Assembly (NCBI GenBank): GCA_002441045.1
Contig: DJWQ01000228.1
Coordinates: 1-5,630, forward strand
DNA: 5,630 nucleotides
Direction: 5' to 3'
From: Firmicutes bacterium UBA6226
GTDB lineage: Bacteria > Bacillota_A > Clostridia > Peptostreptococcales > Acidaminobacteraceae
Part shown: positions 1 through 5,491 of the stretch, in pieces
Layout of the letters: each line of letters begins with the position of its first letter
How positions within the stretch are numbered: position 1 is the stretch's first letter
Position numbers and translations under genes: made by a program
The notes under the pieces: generated by a model
Database searches by the model: none
Told to the model about the DNA's origin: nothing
Seen by the model: the letters and a program-made list of their open reading frames with translations, nothing else

Positions 1-578
1 ATGGTGTTAATAATGACACAGTCCTCAAGTTTTGCTTCAAGCTGTTCGCTGATTGCCTTCCATAAATTAATATTGAAGGTTGTTTGAGCGACAACACATG
101 TAGGACGGTGATCGGACAGAATTAGTTCCACGTCTTCGATCGTTTTAATGATTTTAGCTTGATTATCGCACCAACCATTAATGCCAATAACCTCGGGATG
201 TTTCGAATCGCCTACAATGATTATATTATACCCTTTAGATGCATAAGTTGAAACTGTATTTTGAATTTTTTTTACATAAGGACAAGTGGCATCTTTAAGC
301 ATAATGCCCCTTAATTCAGCTTCTTCATATACACTTTTAGGCGCTCCATGAGATCGAATCACCACTAAAGCACCATCTATTTCATTATCGCTTAAATCGG
401 CTATTTTATCAATGATTAAAACACCTTTTTCATGATAATAATCCGTTACCTGCTGATTGTGAATAATAGGTCCCAGCGTATAAACCTTGCTTTTTTCTTC
501 GATGAGATTTTCTAAGAGATTTACTGCTCTTTTGACGCCATAGCAGTAACCAGAATGCTCTGCAACTCGTATTTTCAT
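1..578 (-). CDS. ispH: 4-hydroxy-3-methylbut-2-enyl diphosphate reductase (IspH/LytB), 3' end outside window
   Basis: IspH reduces HMBPP to IPP and DMAPP, the last step of the MEP isoprenoid pathway, using a cytoplasmic [4Fe-4S] enzyme. I translated 192 residues from ATG at 578; the frame stays open to base 1. Visible family features are the first cluster cysteine C12 in SGYCYGVKRAV (usual form AGFCFGVKRAV), H40 in GPIIHN, H77 in RSHGAP, the second cluster cysteine C99 in DATCPYV, H127 and E129 in KHPEV (E129 corresponds to the proton-relay glutamate), and AQTT at 165-168. The third cluster cysteine is not in the window; the reading stops at NT plus a partial codon, where many relatives have NTIC. 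The start is supported by GAGG five bases upstream of ATG and by the family N-terminus. A stand-alone IspH has about 280-300 residues, so roughly one third is missing. In some Clostridia IspH is fused to ribosomal protein S1, which cannot be judged here. Confidence 0.96.
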   Translation of the reverse strand, partial: MKIRVAEHSGYCYGVKRAVNLLENLIEEKSKVYTLGPIIHNQQVTDYYHEKGVLIIDKIADLSDNEIDGALVVIRSHGAPKSVYEEAELRGIMLKDATCPYVKKIQNTVSTYASKGYNIIIVGDSKHPEVIGINGWCDNQAKIIKTIEDVELILSDHRPTCVVAQTTFNINLWKAISEQLEAKLEDCVIINT

Positions 579-590
579 ATAAACCTCGTC

Positions 591-619
591 ATTATAACAT
601 AATATATAGCCTGTGTCTA
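591..619 (-). promoter_or_regulatory. Candidate SigA-type promoter before ispH
   Basis: On the minus strand TAGACA (619-614, five of six matches to TTGACA) is followed by exactly 17 bases and then a perfect TATAAT (596-591). The match is good, but a start at the usual distance would fall at about 584, inside the ispH Shine-Dalgarno sequence, leaving only about six untranslated bases. It may therefore be a leaderless-type start, or a chance match with ispH transcribed from the cmk promoter. Two more TATAAT hexamers lie upstream at 657-652 and 682-677, but I see no convincing -35 element for either. Confidence 0.4.
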
Positions 620-669
620 CCAAGGAACGATGAACATTTCCTTAGAATTTCATTATACTGATATAGCCT
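604..669 (-). repeat. Short direct repeat AGGCTATAT in the plsC-ispH spacer
   Basis: The nonamer AGGCTATAT (minus strand) occurs at 669-661 and at 612-604. Each copy is followed within a few bases by TATAATG. An eight-base version, AGGCTATA, also overlaps the -10 element of the cmk promoter at 2048-2041. The spacing and the intergenic location suggest a promoter-associated or operator element, but the repeat is short and AT-rich, so chance is possible. Confidence 0.3.
620..645 (-). promoter_or_regulatory. Inverted repeat between plsC and ispH
   Basis: CTAAGGAA (645-638) and TTCCTTGG (627-620) form an eight-pair stem with one G-U pair and a ten-base loop. It abuts the candidate -35 hexamer of the ispH promoter. 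No run of T follows in the direction of transcription, so it does not look like an intrinsic terminator for plsC. It could be an operator dyad or an RNA hairpin in a plsC-ispH transcript. The rest of the 110-bp spacer (579-688) is AT-rich with no ORF or RNA gene that I recognise. Confidence 0.35.
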
Positions 670-688
670 TTAAAGCATTATACTTGAT

Positions 689-1303
689 TTACTTCTTAGG
701 TGCATTTTCTGGTCTGTAATACTTCAAATCAGAGTAAATTTTATCCATTATCGATTTTGAAATGACCTCAAACTCGTCTGAAGTTAACTTCTGATCATAA
801 TACTGAGACAAATCTATCGGTTCATGAAAAACAACTCTTAAGGGTTTTCTAAACTTATAAAATGAATCAATAGTAATGGCCAAAACAGGCGTTTTTGTTT
901 TAATCGCTAACATTGACATTCCAGCTTTAACTTCTAGTGGTTCATAACCTTTGTTACGAGTTCCCTCAGGAAATAAACCAAGACTCTCTCCATTTTTAAG
1001 AATCCCAAGCGCTGTTTTAATTGCCTTAAGATCGTTCGCATCCCTATCTACCGGGAATACGCCAATTTTAGTTAAAAACGCTGCGACAATTCGATGTTTA
1101 AATAGCTCTTTTTTAGCCATAAATCTCGTACTGATCGGCAAAAGTCCTCCAATTACAAATGGATCTTGTAGATTGAGGTGATTGCCACACACCACATAGT
1201 TTTGTGACCAATCAATCTGATCAAAGCCTTCAATCTCAAATTTAAAGAAGAGCTTATAATAAAGATAAGCACCTTTTCTACAAATCTTATATAATAAATT
1301 CAT
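689..1303 (-). CDS. plsC: 1-acyl-sn-glycerol-3-phosphate acyltransferase (PlsC/LPLAT family)
   Basis: The 204-residue protein has the motifs of the glycerolipid acyltransferases that acylate lysophosphatidic acid at sn-2 to give phosphatidic acid at the inner face of the membrane. Motif I is NHLNLQD, with catalytic H42 and D47 in the H-x4-D arrangement; residue 44 is Asn where Ser is most common. Motif II is GVFPVDR (81-87). Motif III is FPEGTR (111-116), which binds the glycerol phosphate. Motif IV is the hydrophobic TPVLAITI stretch near 138-145. I see no clear transmembrane helix; residues 1-24 are basic, aromatic and hydrophobic, which would suit monotopic membrane binding. Length is normal for short bacterial PlsC. 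The start at 1303 is preceded by AGGGAGGT, slightly close to the ATG. It lies 18 bp after cmk and is almost surely co-transcribed with it. Acyl donor (acyl-ACP or acyl-CoA) cannot be told from sequence. Confidence 0.94.
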   Translation of the reverse strand: MNLLYKICRKGAYLYYKLFFKFEIEGFDQIDWSQNYVVCGNHLNLQDPFVIGGLLPISTRFMAKKELFKHRIVAAFLTKIGVFPVDRDANDLKAIKTALGILKNGESLGLFPEGTRNKGYEPLEVKAGMSMLAIKTKTPVLAITIDSFYKFRKPLRVVFHEPIDLSQYYDQKLTSDEFEVISKSIMDKIYSDLKYYRPENAPKK

Positions 1304-1321
1304 TTTACCTCCCTAAGACGC

Positions 1322-1972
1322 TTAGATCTTAACCGCCTTCAAGATTTCTTCTATTACTTCATCAATTGTCATATGCGTTGTATCAATTTCTATAGCATCA
1401 TCTGCTTTTTTAAGCGGCGATACTTCTCTACTCGAATCAAAGGTATCACGTCTTATGATATCTGCAACAATTTCATCTAGATCACCGGTAAAACCTTTTG
1501 CTGTAAGCTCTGCAAGTCTTCTTCTCGCACGTTCACGAGGATCGGCAATTAAAAAGAACTTATACAGCGCATCGGGTAAAACCGTCGTACCAATGTCTCT
1601 ACCATCCATGATAACAGACTGTCCCTTTGCAATCGCCTGTTGTCTTTTCACCATTTCTGCCCTTACGTAAGCGTCTGCAGAAACCAAAGAAACGTTTAGG
1701 GTGACATTCTGCGTTCTGATGGCTTCAGAAACATCAATCCCATCCACTGCTATGCGGTTATGATTAACCTGAATGGTCATGTGATCGACCACTTCCTTTA
1801 ATGCGGATGCATCCTGCAGATCTATTTTTGATTCTAAGGCTTTATAGGTAACTGCGCGATACATCGCTCCAGTATCTAAATAAGTTATGTTTAATCTCTC
1901 TGCTATTTGCTTTGCTACAGTACTCTTTCCAGAACCTGCAGGTCCATCAACTGCTATTTGTAAATAAGTCAT
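1322..1972 (-). CDS. cmk: (d)CMP kinase
   Basis: Cytidylate kinase phosphorylates CMP and dCMP with ATP, feeding CDP for lipid headgroups and nucleic acid synthesis in the cytoplasm. The 216-residue protein is of usual bacterial length. The P-loop is GPAGSGKST (10-18), followed by YLDTGAMYRA (31-40), which contributes to the nucleotide monophosphate site. Further conserved parts are DGRDIGT (123-129), the lid region RERARRR near 146-152, and R175-x3-D179-x2-R182 in RRDTFDSSRE, matching in spacing the R181/D185/R188 set of the E. coli enzyme. The start at 1972 gives the canonical IAVDGPAGSGKS N-terminus and is preceded by AAGGTGAT (1983-1976). It is the first gene after the terminator of the upstream operon and has its own promoter at 2067-2039; plsC follows after 18 bp. 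Nothing looks truncated or unusual. Confidence 0.97.
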   Translation of the reverse strand: MTYLQIAVDGPAGSGKSTVAKQIAERLNITYLDTGAMYRAVTYKALESKIDLQDASALKEVVDHMTIQVNHNRIAVDGIDVSEAIRTQNVTLNVSLVSADAYVRAEMVKRQQAIAKGQSVIMDGRDIGTTVLPDALYKFFLIADPRERARRRLAELTAKGFTGDLDEIVADIIRRDTFDSSREVSPLKKADDAIEIDTTHMTIDEVIEEILKAVKI

Positions 1973-2005
1973 TTTATCACCTTGTAATGCGTCAAAATTA
2001 AAATA

Positions 2006-2026
2006 CTATATCTTATGCAGATATAG
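2006..2026 (-). promoter_or_regulatory. Perfect hairpin in the cmk 5' leader
   Basis: CTATATCT (2026-2019) and AGATATAG (2013-2006) form a perfect eight-pair inverted repeat with the five-base loop GCATA. If transcription starts near 2032, as the predicted promoter implies, this hairpin lies about 6 to 26 bases into a roughly 60-base leader. The stem is only A-U rich apart from two G-C pairs, so it is weak as RNA; a protein-binding dyad or a 5'-end stabilising stem are alternatives. It is not close enough to the Shine-Dalgarno site to hide it directly. Confidence 0.35.
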
Positions 2027-2038
2027 CTCTCCACTAAA

Positions 2039-2067
2039 ATTATAGCCTAAATTGTGTCTATTTACAA
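2039..2067 (-). promoter_or_regulatory. Predicted SigA-type promoter of cmk-plsC
   Basis: TTGTAA (2067-2062) matches TTGACA at four of six positions, including the TTG. It is followed by a 17-base spacer and a perfect TATAAT (2044-2039). The expected start is near 2032, about 60 bases before the cmk ATG. The element begins only a few bases after the T-tract of the preceding terminator, exactly where a new transcription unit would be expected, which strengthens the call. Confidence 0.62.
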
Positions 2068-2070
2068 ATG

Positions 2071-2094
2071 AAAAAGGCATGATTGCTCATGCCT
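2071..2094 (-). terminator. Rho-independent terminator of the kor-regulator operon
   Basis: AGGCATGA (2094-2087) and TCATGCCT (2082-2075) form a perfect eight-pair stem capped by the tetraloop GCAA (a stable GNRA type). A run of five T (2075-2071) begins with the last base of the stem. It starts five bases after the stop codon of the regulator gene and precedes the cmk promoter. The same-strand arrangement and T-tract direction fit termination of minus-strand transcription only. Confidence 0.88.
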
Positions 2095-2099
2095 CGTAA

Positions 2100-2951
2100 T
2101 TATTTCAAGCCATATACACCATAATCTCCCCAGATACGCTCCAGTTTTTCAAGGTTTTTCTCAACGCCCTCTTTTTTAAGACTCAGTCCAATAATCAAAG
2201 CATTGATCAAACTCATTGGTGCGACAAAGGAATCGATAAAGGTGTTCATGTTATACTTTGCAGTTAAACAATACTTCACCTTCTCAAAGAGCGGTGAATT
2301 TAGTCCATCCGTTATTCCTAAGATGGTCGTCTCGTTCTTGATTGCATAATCAACACAGTCGTACGTCCTCTTTGAATATCTTGGGAAGGATAAAACAATC
2401 ATTGCATCGTCTTTTGACATATTGAGTAATTGATCGTAAACATCTTGTGCCGTCTCATGAATAACGTGAATTTCCGGTAAGATGAAATTGAGATAAAAAC
2501 CCAAATAGTTGGCTAAGACAGAAGAACTACGTAACCCTAAAATATAAACCTTCTTTGCCTTAATGATCTCATCGATGAAATTACTTAAAACTTCAGGATC
2601 GAACTGATCGATGGTCTGTCTGATATTGTCGATATCACTTAACATAATCTTTGTAAGATACTCAGACTCTGTATGATCTTTTGACATTTCAAAACGTTGA
2701 ACCGTGGTCAACTTGGTTTTAATGGTTTCTTGTAATTCCTTTTGTAACTCAGGATAGCCGTCATATCCAATCGACCCTGCAAACCTTACAACTGTAGACT
2801 CGCTGATATCGACGTTTTTCCCTAGTGCTGAAGCGGTCATAAAGGCGACCTTATCGTAGTTAGACAAAATATAATCTGCTATTTTCTTATGACTTTTACT
2901 TAAGGTAAGATACTGTTGCCTAATGCGACTTAATAAATCCGATTGACTCAT
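2100..2951 (-). CDS. MurR/RpiR family transcriptional regulator (HTH plus SIS domain)
   Basis: A 283-residue two-domain regulator. Residues 1 to about 77 form the RpiR-type helix-turn-helix domain, seen in SHKKIADYIL near 20-29, then TASALGKNVDISESTVVRFA (39-58) and GYDGYPELQKEL (62-73), a highly typical signature. Residues about 122-255 form a SIS (sugar isomerase) fold, which in this family binds a phosphosugar or related effector; it shows KVYILGLRSSS (134-144) and VLSFPRYSKRT (186-196). In many RpiR proteins the second stretch reads more like SxSGxT, so effector contacts may differ here. There is no signal peptide or membrane segment. The start at 2951 is preceded by GAGGTG six bases upstream. 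It lies 35 bp after korC with no terminator between, and a strong terminator follows, so it is the last gene of the kor operon. I infer that it regulates this operon or linked carbon metabolism; the effector is unknown. Confidence 0.93.
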   Translation of the reverse strand: MSQSDLLSRIRQQYLTLSKSHKKIADYILSNYDKVAFMTASALGKNVDISESTVVRFAGSIGYDGYPELQKELQETIKTKLTTVQRFEMSKDHTESEYLTKIMLSDIDNIRQTIDQFDPEVLSNFIDEIIKAKKVYILGLRSSSVLANYLGFYLNFILPEIHVIHETAQDVYDQLLNMSKDDAMIVLSFPRYSKRTYDCVDYAIKNETTILGITDGLNSPLFEKVKYCLTAKYNMNTFIDSFVAPMSLINALIIGLSLKKEGVEKNLEKLERIWGDYGVYGLK

Positions 2952-2986
2952 ATGAACACCTCAACTTTTTGTTATTGATGTTTGTA

Positions 2987-3526
2987 TCACACTTGTTTAG
3001 CCAACTCATAGCCTTTTTCAAGTGCTAATCGGTTTAGATCTTCAGTGCCTTTAGGAATACGCGCCATAATTGCTAATTCTAAGCTTTCTCTAGACACGAT
3101 TCCAGTAAGTCCAACGATTAGTCCAAGTGCTACAATGTTTGCTACGATCTCTTTACCAACTTCGTTAATCGCCGTTTTAATTATCGGCACCTTGTAGACA
3201 TTCTTTGCAGTAACGCCTGCAGGAAGTGTAATACTATCATCTATTATTATTGTACCATCTTCTGTGATATCTTTGATATATTTATCGCTCGCAATTTGAG
3301 TTAAAGCTAAAGTCATGTTCGGTAAAGTAACTTTTGGGAAGTCAATGCTTGTTTCACTGATGATAACTTCCGCTTTACTTGCCCCACCTCTTGCTTCTGG
3401 TCCATAACTTTGTGTTTGAATTGCATTTTTATTATCTTTAAGAGCAGCTTCTGCTAAGATGATCCCAGCTGTTATAAGGCCTTGACCACCTGAACCTGAT
3501 AATCTTAATTCCAATTGTTTGCTCAT
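2987..3526 (-). CDS. korC: 2-oxoacid:ferredoxin oxidoreductase, gamma subunit
   Basis: The 179-residue gamma subunit of a four-subunit 2-oxoacid:ferredoxin oxidoreductase, a cytoplasmic enzyme. In single-chain members of the superfamily the same domain is fused into the large polypeptide. Recognisable signatures are GSGGQGLITAG at 11-21 near the N-terminus, the family block QSYGPEARGGASKAEV at 39-54, and NIVALG at 130-135. It contains no cysteine, so it carries no cluster. Length is normal for stand-alone gamma subunits (about 175-195). The start at 3526 is preceded by GAGGGGAG, 16 bp after the korB stop. It ends at TGA, whereas the others end in TAA or TAG; with no internal TGA in the neighbours this supports the standard code. 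Members called PorG or VorC resemble it, so the symbol rests on its company with KorA and KorB. Confidence 0.92.
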   Translation of the reverse strand: MSKQLELRLSGSGGQGLITAGIILAEAALKDNKNAIQTQSYGPEARGGASKAEVIISETSIDFPKVTLPNMTLALTQIASDKYIKDITEDGTIIIDDSITLPAGVTAKNVYKVPIIKTAINEVGKEIVANIVALGLIVGLTGIVSRESLELAIMARIPKGTEDLNRLALEKGYELAKQV

Positions 3527-3542
3527 CGTCTTCTCCCCTCGA

Positions 3543-4358
3543 CTATTTTTTCACCTGAGCGATGATTTTATCATATTGCTCAGTGTACTCTGGTTCGACT
3601 TTGTTGAGGAACTCACCGATTAAGAACTTACCTTCTTTTTTCTCTGGAGGTAATTTCTCTGCAACTTTGTGATCGATGAAGCTATCTTTAAGGAAGTTCA
3701 TCATATCGACTGCAGAACCTTTTTTATTCTTACGTCCGTAGTAAGTTGGACAGATTGAGATTGCTTCAACAAGTGAGAAGCCCTTATGCGCAATTGCTGC
3801 TTCCATTAATTTATCCATTTGTGGTACATGATACGCTGTCGTTTTAGCTGCATATGTTGCACCTGCTCCGATAGCAAGCTGTGTAATATCGAAAGGTTTA
3901 TCAATGTTACCGTATGGCGCTGTCGTTCCTTTTTCAGAGGTTGGTGTTGTTGGAGAGTATTGACCGCCAGTCATACCATAGATGTTATTGTTAAAACAAA
4001 TCGTCGTTAATCCGATATTTCTTCTTGCTGCATGGATTAAGTGGTTACCGCCAATTGCAGATAAGTCACCATCACCAGCGATAACGATTACTTCTAATTC
4101 AGGGTTTGCAAGTTTGACACCTGTTGCAAATGCAAGTGCTCTACCATGTGTTGTATGAAGTGTGTTGAAATCCATATAACCAGGCGCTCTCGAAGAACAA
4201 CCGATACCAGAAACGATACAAACTTTATCTTTATCTAAGCCAAGCTTATCAATCGCACGCGCGATAGATGCCATGATAATACCGTGACCACAACCTGGAC
4301 ACCAGATGTGTGGTAATTTTTCCATACGGAAAAAGCCTTCAGCCAATGGATGATTCAT
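3543..4358 (-). CDS. korB: 2-oxoacid:ferredoxin oxidoreductase, TPP-binding beta subunit
   Basis: The 271-residue beta subunit binds thiamine pyrophosphate and the [4Fe-4S] cluster nearest the active site. The TPP/Mg motif starts at GDGD (95-98) and runs to the Asn cluster FNNNIYGMTGGQ (122-133). Four cysteines fit the known cluster ligands of archaeal two-subunit 2-oxoacid oxidoreductases: C20 and C23 in WCPGCG, C54 in GIGCSS, and C203 in ICPTYYG. The segment HTTHGRALAFATG (68-80) and the block TPTSEKGTTAPYG (138-150) are typical of KorB. Residues beyond about 203 form the small C-terminal beta-subunit domain. Its ATG overlaps the korA stop by one base (TAATG), with AAGGAGGT embedded in the end of korA, so the two are probably translationally coupled. 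Similarity as I recall it favours 2-oxoglutarate-type KorB, but the substrate is not proven by sequence. Confidence 0.95.
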   Translation of the reverse strand: MNHPLAEGFFRMEKLPHIWCPGCGHGIIMASIARAIDKLGLDKDKVCIVSGIGCSSRAPGYMDFNTLHTTHGRALAFATGVKLANPELEVIVIAGDGDLSAIGGNHLIHAARRNIGLTTICFNNNIYGMTGGQYSPTTPTSEKGTTAPYGNIDKPFDITQLAIGAGATYAAKTTAYHVPQMDKLMEAAIAHKGFSLVEAISICPTYYGRKNKKGSAVDMMNFLKDSFIDHKVAEKLPPEKKEGKFLIGEFLNKVEPEYTEQYDKIIAQVKK

Positions 4359-5491
4359 TATAATACCTCCTTAAATGCACGGATCAATTCTTCAGGGGTT
4401 AATACTTCGCCATTTGCTTTACCACAGTGGCGAACATCACAATTACCTTTTACGACGCGCTCAACTTCACGCACCATTTGTCCGTAGTTTAATTCGGCAA
4501 CGAGGATATTTTTAACTTTTTTGCTAAGTGCCTCGATTTGTTTTTCTGGGAAAGGCCATACTGTAATCGGTCTGAATAAACCAACTTTGATGCCTTCGTT
4601 TCTAAGTGTTTTGATCGCTGCTTTAGCCGTTCTTGCAGTACCACCGTAAGATACGATTAAGTACTCAGCATCAGCTACTTCAATTTCTTCATATGTGATT
4701 AGATCATCTAAATTGTCTTCAATTTTAGCCATTAAACGATCCATTAATACACCAGCATTTTTTGTACTGTTGCTAGGGAAGCCTGTTTCATCATGCATAA
4801 GTCCTGTTACATGATATCTAAAGCCTGAGCCAAAGTCAGCCATTTTAGGTACTAAATCCCCATCATAAACTTTGTATGCTTTGTACTCATCGCCTTGGTT
4901 TGGTTTAATTCTATTGTAAACTTCGATTTCAGACGCATCTGGAATCTCGATTTTTTCTCTCATGTGACCTGTGATTTCATCTGTTAATAAGATGACTGGC
5001 GTTCTGTATTTCTCAGCTAGATTAAACGCTCTGATGGTTAAGTCAAACGTCTCTTTAACTGAATCTGGTGTTAAACAAATAACAGGATGATCCCCATGTG
5101 TTCCCCACATTGCTTGCATCAAATCACCTTGACCTGGTGCAGTTGGTAAACCAGTACTTGGACCACCACGTTGTACGTTGACGATTACCACTGGCACTTC
5201 AGCAAGTGCAGCATAACCGATGTTTTCTTGTTTGAGTGAAAAGCCTGGACCAGATGTAGCAGTCATTGCTTTAGCACCAGTTAAAGATGCCCCTATAGCA
5301 GCAGCGATACCTGCGATTTCATCTTCCATTTGGATAAACTTACCACCAATTCTAGGTAGTTTCTCAGCTGATAATTCAGCGATTTCTGTTGAAGGTGTAA
5401 TCGGATAGCCTGAATAAAATGTCATACCCGCCATTAATGCGCCTTCTACACAAGCTTCGTTTCCTTGTAGAAATTTGACTTTCTTAGCCAT
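4358..5491 (-). CDS. korA: 2-oxoacid:ferredoxin oxidoreductase, alpha subunit
   Basis: The 377-residue alpha subunit carries the pyrimidine-side half of the TPP site and the 2-oxoacid pocket. The hallmark YPITPSTE is at 29-36, followed by FIQMEDEIA (52-60), whose acidic residues lie near the TPP aminopyrimidine in relatives, TATSGPGFSL (77-86), and QRGGPSTGLPT (107-117). The N-terminal catalytic domain covers about 12-240 and the C-terminal transketolase-like domain about 275-377, with SYGGTAR at 281-287. The four cysteines do not form a cluster motif, consistent with electrons leaving through KorB and KorD. Length fits KorA (about 370-385) and is longer than the VorB type (about 350). The ATG at 5491 overlaps the korD stop by one base and follows AGGAGGT eight bases upstream. 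Expected reaction: 2-oxoacid + CoA + oxidised ferredoxin to acyl-CoA + CO2 + reduced ferredoxin, reversible in some organisms. Confidence 0.95.
   Translation of the reverse strand: MAKKVKFLQGNEACVEGALMAGMTFYSGYPITPSTEIAELSAEKLPRIGGKFIQMEDEIAGIAAAIGASLTGAKAMTATSGPGFSLKQENIGYAALAEVPVVIVNVQRGGPSTGLPTAPGQGDLMQAMWGTHGDHPVICLTPDSVKETFDLTIRAFNLAEKYRTPVILLTDEITGHMREKIEIPDASEIEVYNRIKPNQGDEYKAYKVYDGDLVPKMADFGSGFRYHVTGLMHDETGFPSNSTKNAGVLMDRLMAKIEDNLDDLITYEEIEVADAEYLIVSYGGTARTAKAAIKTLRNEGIKVGLFRPITVWPFPEKQIEALSKKVKNILVAELNYGQMVREVERVVKGNCDVRHCGKANGEVLTPEELIRAFKEVL

Noticed and set aside
620..645. Intrinsic terminator after plsC
   Set aside because: The stem is followed by GTAGACAC rather than a T-tract, so termination is not supported.
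951..1181. Plus-strand open frame opposite plsC (76 residues)
   Set aside because: It lies wholly within a well-supported plsC, matches no motif I know, and shows no convincing start signal; it is an antisense shadow.
1455..1670. Plus-strand open frame opposite cmk (71 residues)
   Set aside because: It is antisense to conserved cmk motifs, with low-complexity Ser/Ala content expected from the complementary strand.
2945..2954. Palindrome TCATATGA spanning the regulator start codon as an autoregulatory operator
   Set aside because: Eight bases including the ATG and a common dinucleotide context are too little; no second half-site or repeat was found nearby.
2987..2989. Mycoplasma-type code in which TGA encodes Trp
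   Set aside because: korC ends at TGA at the expected family length, conserved tryptophans use TGG, and no full-length gene here contains an internal TGA.
3819..4010. Plus-strand open frame opposite korB (63 residues, several Cys and Trp)
   Set aside because: The Cys/Trp-rich look comes from the complement of korB codons; there is no ordered metal motif and no independent support.
5220..5408. Plus-strand open frame opposite korA (62 residues)
   Set aside because: It is the antisense image of the Ala/Gly-rich TPP domain of KorA.
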